The notes under the pieces: generated by a model
The model's input: the letters and a program-made list of their open reading frames with translations, nothing else
What the model was told of the DNA's origin: nothing
The model's database searches: none
Source: Bugula neritina
Taxonomy: Eukaryota; Bryozoa; Gymnolaemata; Cheilostomatida; Bugulidae
NCBI GenBank assembly: GCA_964035545.1
Contig: OZ037769.1
Coordinates: 15,873,133 to 15,933,132 of the forward strand
DNA: 60,000 nt
Direction of reading: 5' to 3'
Program-made: the position numbers and the translations under genes
In this document: one piece after another, positions 50,780-60,000 of the stretch
Position numbering within the stretch: the first letter of the stretch is position 1
Layout: each line of letters opens with the position of its first letter

Positions 50780-53700
50780 AGTCATGGAATAGCAAACCAC
50801 CTGCAAACCATAGATTCACAAAACAGTCAGAGATACCAAAAAGTCTATGAAATAGAAAACAAATGGTACAAAAGAAAACATCCACTCACTTTTACAGAGC
50901 ATCAAGAATTGATAAGACAACAAAAACATCAACTTAAACAATACCGAGAGAATACAATCAATAACTTTGACAGTTTGAATAGTGATGTACAGTTGTTGGA
51001 CATAGACAATGTGTTTAGTGATGCTAATTTAGAAATATCTAATCGGTTGTCTAATGATGTGTTTGCAAGTAGTGAGGTGTGTTCCAAAGAATTTGCAGAG
51101 TTTTCTCATTCTATAATTAGATCAAGTACAGAGTTGCTTAAAGGGTATCAAGTGGAGCCACCCTGTAATTTTGCTGTAGTTGCTTTGGGCTCAGTAGCTC
51201 GTGGTGAGGCAACTCCATATTCCGACCTTGAATACGCATTTCTCATTGAAAACGAGAATGAGAAAGATTATTTCACTCAGTTGGCTGTTGACACATATTT
51301 TAGAATAACTAACCTCAATGAATCTCCATTGAAAACCTTCAATATTAAAGTTGAAAACTCTCCTGACTGTCTCAGTGAGATCTGTCCAGTAGGATATAGA
51401 ATAGATGGTCTCACACCAAATGCTGGTAACATACCGACAGGAAATGGATTGGGTAGATCTCTCACCTTCACAGTTGAACAAGCAGTGAAGCTGTACCAAG
51501 AGGAAGTGATGTCACCATCTGAGGAACTAGCCAGTCTTTCAGATCTGCTCATGACATCACAGCTGATATACTGTTCTGATGATGGGGCACAGTTACATGA
51601 CATATTTTTGGAAGAAATAGCTACATATGAAAAAGTCAAAGCTCAGAATGATCCTGAAATCAAACAGAAGAGATTGGAGAGACTTTCTGTAGACTTAAAA
51701 AAATATGATTTTCTTCCAGAATTTGAATTTAAAACTGTTGTTGGTGAAGATGTGAGAGTAAAAGAAGATATTTTCCGTTACATCACTCTGTTGGCTACTA
51801 ATTTAAACCTTGCCCTTTGTCTTCAGCTAAACTTTCCACGGAAGGTTTATGAGGCACTTTATCAGTCAGGGATAATTTCTAAAGATAGCCTGAGGTACCT
51901 TCACATTATCTTGGGACTCTCAATATACATGAGAACTATGGCATACATCATGATGGGAACTCAAAAAGCTGAAATCTTGCTAGGTACTCCAACAGCTGAG
52001 GTGAAAAGTTGGAGTGAAGAAAACAAACATTACTATGTACCAAGGAAAATGTTTGTGACATTTGGCTCAATACTAATTCCAATAAAACAAAGACTCGTAT
52101 CAAGTATGAACAAAGGAAACAGGCTACTGTCAACATTAAAGGAGAGGAGTGTGAGTGAATACCTGAAATCAGTGATCCCCAGTGACTTGGTGACAGATAA
52201 ACATGATTATATGACAATCTGTGAAGTTTTGTGTTATGTTGAAGACTCAAACACAGCCTTAAAGTACATATCTGCTGGTTCAGGTGTTGATATCAGAAGT
52301 GTAGGGTATGAGGAGTTTGTGAAATGTATAAGATCAAAATACAAGACAAACAAGTCAGACTATCTCGAGAAAAAGTATTTGGAAATGTGCTGTTATTTGC
52401 TATTCACTAGTGAACATAATAGTAGTGCCATTGACTACCTGAGTTGGTTAATCAGTTATGAAACAAGTTGGTTTGGTATAGTGCAATATAAAAGGGTGAT
52501 AGCTGAATGTATGAAAAGACTAAGTAGATATAAACCCGCTAGGAGTATTCTCATTCAGATAAAGTCTACACTAGAAGAAGAGCTCATGATAGACAAGAAC
52601 AGCTCTCTCACTGAGTACATACTAAGAAAGGTAGAAGCTTCTACTAGATTACCAGAGTATATGCTACATCTATTTCAATTCACATCTCATCTCTTCTACT
52701 CGCTAGGCAACATCAATCAGCAATCATCAAAATTACCTGAAGCCAAGTCCTACCTGATGCAGTCTCTTTCTATTCACAGAGCATTGTGTGAAAAGAATTT
52801 TCTAGATTATTGTCCGAGAGAAAACAAGATAATGAAATCAATGATTTGGCAAAATTTAGGTGCTGTGTATGAACATGAGAGTGTGAATAGCACAGCACTA
52901 GAATATTACACCGAGTCACTGGAGATGATGAAAGCTGTTTATGGTGAACATACAAACCACTCACATATAGCTATCAGCTATGGTAATATTGGTGAAGTAC
53001 ACGGAAAACTAGGTAACTATGACACAGCACTAGAATATCACACCAAGTCAATGGAGATGATGAAAGCTGTTTATGGTGAACATACAAACCACTCTAATGT
53101 AGCTGTCAGCTATGGTCATATTGGTGATGTACACAGACAACTAGGTAACTATGTTGCAGCACTAGAATATTGCATCAAGTCAATGGAGATGACGAAAGCT
53201 GTTCATGGTGAACATACAAACCACTCTGATATAGCTATCAGCTATGCTAATATTGGTGATGTACACACACAACTAGGTAACTATGACACAGCACTAGAAT
53301 ATTACACCAAGTCAATGGAGATGATGAAAGCTGTTTATGGTGAACATACAAACCACTCTCATATAGCTACCTGCTATGGCGGCATTGCTGATGTACACAA
53401 AACACTAGGTAACTATGACACAGCACTAGAATATCACACTAAGTCACTGGAGATGATGAAAGCTGTTTATGGTGGACATACAAACCACTCACATATAGCT
53501 ATCAGCTATAATCATATTGGTGATGTACACAGACAGCTAGGTAACTATGACACAGCACTAGAATATCACACTAAGTCAATGGACATGGAGAAAGCTGTTT
53601 ATGGTGAACATACAAACCATTTTAGTTTAGCTGTCAGCTATGGTCATATTGGTAGTGTACACAAACAACTAGGTAACTATGACACAGCACTAGAATATTA

Positions 53701-54313
53701 CACCAAGTCAATGGAGATGATGAAAGCTGTTTATGGTGAAGGTTCAGCACATCCTGATCTTGTAACTGTGATCTCTTATATTATAGACATCTATTTAGAA
53801 TACAACAGATATGAAGATTGTCTGTTCCTTTGCTATACTCCTGTATTGAGTAATCCATGTCTGTCCAAAGTCCTCAACGGGATATCTGCAGATTACATCA
53901 GATCATTAAACTACAGAAGATCTGATCAGTTTTTGCAGATTGCTATTTCTAAAGCTGCTGATCATAGCATAGAACAGGCTGACAACTACCACCAGATGGG
54001 TAAATGTTATATGCTGATGTCATCATACAAGAAGAGTTGGTGTTGGTTGTACTCTGCTCTCTGTCTGTATCAGTCTTTTCACAAGACCAGAGATGTCATT
54101 ATTTCTCTTGGTGAAGTTCACCTGTCCATATCCCTTCTACTTCTACACACTGGTCATGTGACTCAGTCTCTTGAACATTGTCAAAGATCTCTTGACAACT
54201 TTAACAGTCTCCCTGATGTCAATACAAACTCTGCTGTCAAATATCTGAAGACAGACCTTCTGCAACTCGCTGACTCATTGCATCTTATTAAAATCTTAAC
54301 CAACCACTTTTAG
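50780..54313 (+). CDS. Nucleotidyltransferase-TPR protein, tandem copy 3, terminal exon intact, start exon not found
   Basis: The terminal exon begins after ttatgtag with SHGIANHLQTIDSQNSQRYQ and runs open for 1,177 codons to the stop at 54311-54313. The N-terminal frame is intact, unlike copy 1. The nucleotidyltransferase motif ALGSVARGEATPYSDLEYAF and the helical segment are present. Seven 44-residue TPR units follow at about 52890-53740; they vary at positions 6, 10, 13, 25 and 31 (EYYTES, EYHTKS, EYCIKS; HSHIAI, HSNVAV, HSDIAI). One unit reads AALEYCIKSMEMTKAVHGEH and one TCYGGIADVHKTL. No start exon is recognisable between gene 2 and this exon. It may use gene 2's start exons by long-range splicing, an unrecognised start, or be a 5'-truncated copy. 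Confidence 0.85.
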   Translation, partial: SHGIANHLQTIDSQNSQRYQKVYEIENKWYKRKHPLTFTEHQELIRQQKHQLKQYRENTINNFDSLNSDVQLLDIDNVFSDANLEISNRLSNDVFASSEVCSKEFAEFSHSIIRSSTELLKGYQVEPPCNFAVVALGSVARGEATPYSDLEYAFLIENENEKDYFTQLAVDTYFRITNLNESPLKTFNIKVENSPDCLSEICPVGYRIDGLTPNAGNIPTGNGLGRSLTFTVEQAVKLYQEEVMSPSEELASLSDLLMTSQLIYCSDDGAQLHDIFLEEIATYEKVKAQNDPEIKQKRLERLSVDLKKYDFLPEFEFKTVVGEDVRVKEDIFRYITLLATNLNLALCLQLNFPRKVYEALYQSGIISKDSLRYLHIILGLSIYMRTMAYIMMGTQKAEILLGTPTAEVKSWSEENKHYYVPRKMFVTFGSILIPIKQRLVSSMNKGNRLLSTLKERSVSEYLKSVIPSDLVTDKHDYMTICEVLCYVEDSNTALKYISAGSGVDIRSVGYEEFVKCIRSKYKTNKSDYLEKKYLEMCCYLLFTSEHNSSAIDYLSWLISYETSWFGIVQYKRVIAECMKRLSRYKPARSILIQIKSTLEEELMIDKNSSLTEYILRKVEASTRLPEYMLHLFQFTSHLFYSLGNINQQSSKLPEAKSYLMQSLSIHRALCEKNFLDYCPRENKIMKSMIWQNLGAVYEHESVNSTALEYYTESLEMMKAVYGEHTNHSHIAISYGNIGEVHGKLGNYDTALEYHTKSMEMMKAVYGEHTNHSNVAVSYGHIGDVHRQLGNYVAALEYCIKSMEMTKAVHGEHTNHSDIAISYANIGDVHTQLGNYDTALEYYTKSMEMMKAVYGEHTNHSHIATCYGGIADVHKTLGNYDTALEYHTKSLEMMKAVYGGHTNHSHIAISYNHIGDVHRQLGNYDTALEYHTKSMDMEKAVYGEHTNHFSLAVSYGHIGSVHKQLGNYDTALEYYTKSMEMMKAVYGEGSAHPDLVTVISYIIDIYLEYNRYEDCLFLCYTPVLSNPCLSKVLNGISADYIRSLNYRRSDQFLQIAISKAADHSIEQADNYHQMGKCYMLMSSYKKSWCWLYSALCLYQSFHKTRDVIISLGEVHLSISLLLLHTGHVTQSLEHCQRSLDNFNSLPDVNTNSAVKYLKTDLLQLADSLHLIKILTNHF

Positions 54314-55449
54314 GAAAAATGCTCACCACACACCTGGTCTCCAGCAAAGTTTTTAAGCTAGAATTTGCTTTCCCTTGGCCGACATTTCCTACGTTTCGTG
54401 TATCTTGTGTCAACCCTGTGTGTTGTGCTGCTTTCAGCATGCTGACAGTTATGCCATCAGTTCTTTAGTTGTCGATTCTGGTTTCACAAATATGTGTAGA
54501 ATTAATATAGAAATATGGTACTTTCATTGGTAGAGTTTCATGGCTCTATTTTTACATAATCATGTAGATCTTTTATAGATTAAAATTATTATAATTCTTT
54601 AGTTTTCTGTGTTGTTTTACTACTTACAATATATTTGCTATACCCTGGGAAAGCAGTTTTGGTTAGTCTTATATAACTCAAGTTTTAAACTTGATTATAG
54701 CGACATTTGTAATTGTTATTGGAACGACATGATTGATGTTATATAGCTTTTTATATTGTTGTATGCTTTACTATCTTGTATATTTTACCCACAATGCATT
54801 TGGTAGTTATAATGAACTTCCTGCATGACTATGAGCTAGAAGACTTTCTTATCAAAATATTATTTACTCTTTCGGAGCTTACCTTTTTCTTTTTCCTGTT
54901 TTCTTCCATCATTTGAGTAAATTGTATTTTTAACAATATTCTACTCATGATTCATTTTATGCCACATTTTGTTTAAAAGTGATTTTGAAATTCAGAAAGC
55001 TTTTTTAGTTTCATAAAAGTTATACTTCTTTTAATTTTTGGACTGCAATTTTAATTCATACTATCTTATTGTGTTGCAGGATGTATTAAATAGTATTAGT
55101 AAATATATCTTATGTTATGCAAACATTATTCACTACTGTATTAGTTTGAATTTAAATTTAGCTCTTCATAGCAGATGTGTGCCAAAATGTGATATCTAAA
55201 CATTATCCTGAAACAAGTAACATGTTAAAACAGATGTGAACAGTGTGAAGATACTTCTAGCAACAAACAAATGACCTATATCTTATTATACTGTATACAT
55301 ACGCTGTCAATCTCAGAAACTTTCTTTTGTACTCTTCTGATATCAACATTTTTTGCCTCCAGAATAGGCTATAGAAAGAAAAATTAATAAATTTAGTTAA
55401 TAAATAATAATATTAAGGTACTGCATATTTTGAGCCACTTGCTTTAAAT
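54314..55449 (+). other. Conserved 3' region of TPR gene 3
   Basis: Very close to 32575-33700 (gene 1), closer than to gene 2; probable 3' UTR and flank. Confidence 0.6.
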
Positions 55450-56170
55450 TACAATACACTGATTATTCATATAATAATATACCCAAAGAGTATACAATAC
55501 ATACAATGCACTGACTATTCATATAATAATATACCCAAAGAGTATACAATACATACAATACACTAACTATTCATATAATAATATACCAAAAGAGTATACA
55601 ATACATACAATACACTAACTATTTATATAATAATATACCCAAAGAGTATACAATACATACAATACACTAACTATTCATATAATAATATACCCAAAGAGTA
55701 TACAATACATACAATACACTGACTATTCATATAATAATATACCCAAAGAGTATACAATACATACAATATACTGATTATTCATATAATAATATACCCAAAG
55801 AGTATACAATACATACAATACACTGACTATTTATATAATAATATACCTAAAGAGTATATAATACATACAATACACTGATTATTCATGTAATAGTATACCC
55901 AAAGAGTATACAATACATACAATACACTAACTATTCATATAATAATATACCTAAAGGGTATATAATACATACATTACACTAACTATTCATATAATAATAT
56001 ACCCAAAGAGTATACAATACATACAATACACTGAATATTCATATAATAATATACCTAAAGGGTATATAATACATACATTACACTAACTATTCATATAATA
56101 ATATACCCAAAGAGTATACAATACATACAATACACTGAATATTCATATAATAATATACCCAAAGAGTATA
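55450..56170. repeat. 52-bp minisatellite, array 3
   Basis: About fourteen regular 52-bp units. A two-unit block ending CTAAAGGGTATATAATACAT is repeated at about 55945 and 56050, a local higher-order duplication. Confidence 0.92.
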
Positions 56171-57222
56171 CATATATGATAAGCTATTGAATGTAAAGAG
56201 ATATATTTCTATATTACTATTAGAGAATGAGTCATGGAAACTTCTAGAAGGTCTTATGGAATCCGTATTTAGTGTCAAGTGGACAAGTATTTATAAGTTG
56301 ATAAGTTATACTCTGTATAGTGCACTTAAATTAGTGAGAAGATAACTTCTAAAAGCTCTACTGACAGTCAAAGTGTAGTGACTATAACCAAGACTGCACT
56401 GCACTTATGTAGTAACTGTGAATGCAGTGTGACTCTGTAGTGACTGTAATATAGTCACACCTTGAAGAGTGGAGGTGCTCACCATTTTAGATATCAACTG
56501 TTACATTAAAGTACATGTCATCTCCGAAGTTGAAGAGAAATTTGTGAATATTTCACTAATTAACCACTACTTACAAACTGTAAACGATGCAAAATAGGAC
56601 ACTTTAGACTCTAGTGAAAGCATGAAACTTTATTTTGACATCACATTTGTCCACCATATAATTAAAACAGCAAGTAAGATGCAGCTAAAGCCACGCATTA
56701 TGCACAGGATTAAAGAAATTATGTTAATGAAAATATAAATTGATACTCTACAACAAACAAGTCTAAAAATAGAGAATATAAAAGCTGCAGACAAAAACCA
56801 TAATAAATCAGTCTAGAAATTTAATTACAAATACAAATACAAAATATTTTGTGGTTTTACAGTTTACATGTAATATCAGTTAATATTTGTATAAAGTAAA
56901 TAATGGAATCACTAACTTGTATATTAAACTACAAAAAAAATAAATTATCTAAAAATATATTATGCAGACAACTACAAGATTTTAGGAAAAGTAATAAAAT
57001 AAACAGCTATTCATGAGCCAATAGAATGAGTCATCAGATTCTCCTCATATAGAGTTATCTTCCCATGTCTCACATGTAGACTAGAGAAAGTAGAGTATAC
57101 ACATGTATTATTATATAGAGCATACTTGTTCAGTATGAAAGGTTATCATTATATTACAATATAATCTGAGTGCAGTTAGATACACCATCTTGAAGTAAGG
57201 AGTGGATATAATATTACTGTAC

Positions 57223-57381
57223 CTGGAGGGGGAGGTGGGTACTGACTAGTGTAGTCAGCTGTCTGTCCAGTAGGGGGTGCTGCCCTGTTGATGGGTGGAA
57301 GACGACCTTGAGGATAATGTTGTTGAGACTGAGAGTATGTTGGAGGAGGTCGTCTGCTGTTATGGTGACTCATCTCTTGTT
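57223..57381 (-). CDS. Proline-rich PPxY exon, copy 3
   Basis: ATG at 57373, 50 codons, donor CCAG|gtacag, acceptor tctttag. PPPTY and YPPPPPG are intact. No frame-breaking change in any of the three copies. Confidence 0.55.
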
Positions 57382-57602
57382 CTAAAGAAGCAGAAGAGTA
57401 GAGTATAGTCTGCTAGTCATGTGACACCAGCAGTACAACCAATTGTTATTCAGTGTCACACCTGCAGAAGGATGACTAGATTACAGTTTGCTAGTCATGT
57501 TAAACACAGGCAGTGCTACATATATACTTGTTCTTTAGTGTCAAATACTAAAACAACAAATTATTTGTTAGTAAAGATATCATTTCTTTTAAAAGTATCT
57601 AG

Positions 57603-57942
57603 CAGGGCTGTACAACAGGCGGCCCTAGGGCCGGATGTGGCCCCCAGCCTATATTTATGTGGCCCTCGAAGGCATAAAGCTAAAATAATTTTTCCCTGTT
57701 TACATGAATTAAAGTGAAAAGCCACTTTTTAAATGCCTTATCTATACAAATAACACAAAAAAATGCAGCTGGCAGTAACTATTGAGACTTAATTGTGTAA
57801 CGATTCATAAAGTTTTGAAATAAAGTAGTTTGAAAAATACTGATGCTGTGGCCCCCAGCACAAGCTAAAGCTTACAATGTGGCCCTCACCATTAAATATT
57901 TCATTTCTGTGGCCCTCGGTTTGAAAAGGTTGGACACCCCTG
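57603..57942. mobile_element. hAT-type MITE, 340 bp, 8-bp target duplication
   Basis: Ends CAGGGCTGTACAAC and, inverted on the right, CAGGGGTGTCCAACC. The interior has repeated GTGGCCCTCG/GTGGCCCCCAG words. It is flanked by GTATCTAG (57595-57602) and GTATATAG (57943-57950), an 8-bp duplication with one mismatch. The paralogous empty site at 35443-35450 is a single GTATATAG. Confidence 0.9.
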
Positions 57943-58192
57943 GTATATAGTATAATAAAGGTTATATTTTACGTTGTCACATAATAATATAATGAAATAC
58001 TAAATTGTCCTCAACTGAGTTATGATAAAATACACAGAATACTAAAACATAATAAATATGTGAACTAAAACAACAATTAATCAGAATACAGAGTTTAGTG
58101 TGCACTTTGCATCAGTCTCTCTTAAGTGTAATTCTCTCCAAGGATATGATAATAACTAGCTGGCTGCATAAGCTCCATATCATGGAACTTTC

Positions 58193-58265
58193 ACCAACAA
58201 CATGGCAGCATTTCACCAACAACATGGCAGCATTTCACCAACAACATGGCAGCATTTCACCAACA
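58193..58265. repeat. Short 21-bp tandem repeat
   Basis: Same three-unit AACATGGCAGCATTTCACCA repeat as at 35695. Confidence 0.75.
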
Positions 58266-59419
58266 CCTTCCAGTCAGCTGCTAGTCTCCGTGACTGAGTA
58301 TTATAGTACCTGTGTATATCAGATGTTTCTGTCAGTCAGACTTGAGTCATTGTGAGTCATCTTATCACAAGTAGTATATTAACATTTGAATGTTATTGTA
58401 TGTTTAGTATGTCAAATGTATCTACGCTTGCATATGTACTAAGCAGTATTACAATATATTGAATGTAAACTAAAGAAAAGATGCAATCATATAAAACTTT
58501 GCTGCGCCATTGCCATGAAATTGGCTTTTATAATTAGTTTGTTTTTTATACTCAATTGTGTAGAAATTATCCATAAAGTCAGTATTAGATATAGTCTATA
58601 TAGGACTGTGCTGCTGTATGCATAGAGTTATCTTCTCACTATTGACAAGAGAGATAACTCCTAGTTCCATGCTAAATATTTATGTGGTCTGTTGCTATAC
58701 TATAAAGAGGGGAAAAATCATATATCTGCATGTAAGCAGCATTTGTTGCCACTGGCTGCTATCTCATATACTTTGTTTCTAAATTAGGTTGTAAAACAGC
58801 TGACTAATAACTGCAGCATATACTTGTGAATGTGCAGTATAGCCAGTTTGATATATTATATACAATTATAGTTTCAAGCTGCAATTATTGCTTTAAGAAA
58901 GCTCCACACGTTTTCATGCTATGAACAAAGTTTAAATAAATATTGACTGCATGTACCCACTTCATGATCAGCAGAGCATTCTGGGTATTTAAGTCACTGT
59001 AACCTGTATATTATCTACAAACCTGGATGTAGACAGGGTGGGTAGAATATTCTGGTATAACACAGAGATAGCTATCCCTGGTTAATGTATGAACTAATGA
59101 AATAAACATGATTAAAATTCTATACTTCCAGTGTTTCTCATTACATAAACACTGCCAACTGCTAAATTCCTCAAATCGTATGACCAACCTTATAATTTAA
59201 AGGTTAGTGAGCTTTAGCAAGTAATTAGCCAATCAGCTTCCACCAAGCTGGATGTTGCTTTTAACTTAGTTCATATATGTTCAAAGGCTGCGGTTGAGAA
59301 GGCGTATATAGATAGACACACTAATACTAGAATATTGAGAGTATTATCTGTTTGAACTCATGTTTGTAGTAAATCTATTATATACAGAGTATTTATAAAC
59401 TTGTTCTGAGGCTGTTTGA

Positions 59420-59516
59420 GTTATATAATATAGCTGTCATTACTATTCATATCAGAGCAGAATAACTACAACTTCAGCTTCTTCTCACTAAACCTTTCTG
59501 GTTCAGGTTTCACAAG
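59420..59516 (+). other. Probable noncoding leader exon A of a fourth TPR gene
   Basis: Near-identical to 36902..36996, including TATA-like TTTATAAA at 59392 and donor TTTCACAAG|gtaagc. Implies a further gene copy to the right of the window. Confidence 0.4.
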
Positions 59517-59874
59517 GTAAGCTGGTGTTATTTCTTGTTAGTTTGTTTATTATGATTATTTCATGGTCATGCAATGAATCTCAAAGCTTGTAAAATTACT
59601 GATATTATCCTAAAACATTGTTTCTCTTGTGTATTTATAATATTATGTTTATAACCTCATTTGAAATCCTCAAGCTGTTAGGAATTGCGTGTTGAATAGC
59701 TGTTATGAAAGAAGCTATTATCAGCTTAAGGAATTACTCCTGGTGTTGACACCCAATACAATAATGATTATGAAAAAAAGCTATCATCAATAAAAGAATT
59801 ATACTCTTGATGATGTCATGTAATAAATTAATAATAAAGTAAGTCACATAATATATACTTATAGACACATGGTG

Positions 59875-59974
59875 GTGTTGGTGTGGAATATTTGCTGCTG
59901 ACCTGAAAAGCTTCTAAGAGAAAATTTGAGTAAAAAGTGAAGAAGTGCTACAAGGTGAATCAACAAATTTGAAG
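59875..59974 (+). other. Leader exon B homologue with damaged donor
   Basis: Acceptor cttatag is kept, but the donor reads TTTGAAG|ataaaa instead of |gtaaaa. A fourth gene would have to skip this exon or use another donor. Confidence 0.4.
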
Positions 59975-60000
59975 ATAAAATAAATTGATTGATTATTATT

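Noticed and set aside
57421-57717. 98-aa plus-strand frame
   Set aside because: It runs into the hAT MITE and has no counterpart in the uninterrupted paralogous region at 35 kb.

Overview
The window is AT-rich, intron-bearing nuclear DNA of a metazoan invertebrate. Animal families (heat-shock-factor-binding protein 1, an SLC16-type transporter, an ependymin-related protein, a Shisa-like protein), long (TA)n tracts, short non-autonomous DNA transposons and a tRNA-derived SINE all point that way. A lophotrochozoan (mollusc- or bryozoan-like) is my best guess; the species is not identified.

Left part (1-12.6 kb). The first two coding exons of an HSBP1 homologue lie on the minus strand at the left edge. 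Next comes a tandemly duplicated block with a repeat period of about 3.2 kb (homologous anchor points at 3170, 5713, 8934 and 12112). The oldest copy carries a small three-exon minus-strand gene: signal peptide, Shisa/STMC6-type cysteine module, one membrane helix, 108 aa. The two younger, nearly identical copies keep only the signal-peptide exon and an upstream TATA region, with a SINE and (TA)n tracts. They look like alternative or relic first exons of that gene.

Middle part (13.5-24.2 kb). A nine-exon SLC16/monocarboxylate-transporter-like gene on the plus strand (483 aa, one GC-AG intron) converges on an ependymin-related secreted-protein gene on the minus strand (about 201 aa). The latter has a TATA box and three CACGTG E-boxes just upstream.

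Right part (25.9-60 kb). Three tandem plus-strand paralogues each encode a protein of about 1,100-1,200 aa with an N-terminal nucleotidyltransferase motif of DUF294/GlnD type and a C-terminal block of 44-residue kinesin-light-chain-like TPR repeats. Repeat number is 7, 5 and 7. Copy 1 has a one-base frameshift in its N-terminal coding region. Copy 2 is the only one with all parts intact (noncoding exons, start exon, long terminal exon). Copy 3 has an intact terminal exon but no start exon nearby. After each copy come a conserved 3' region, a 52-bp minisatellite and a minus-strand exon encoding a proline-rich PPxY peptide. After copy 3 the noncoding leader exons recur, so the array probably continues beyond the window.

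Mobile DNA is mostly short: a PIF/Harbinger-like MITE (two copies, one with paralogous empty sites), a TAGGGCCACAC-ended palindromic MITE (three copies), a hAT MITE with an 8-bp duplication and an empty paralogous site, and tRNA-derived SINEs. No CRISPR, rRNA or convincing functional tRNA gene was seen.
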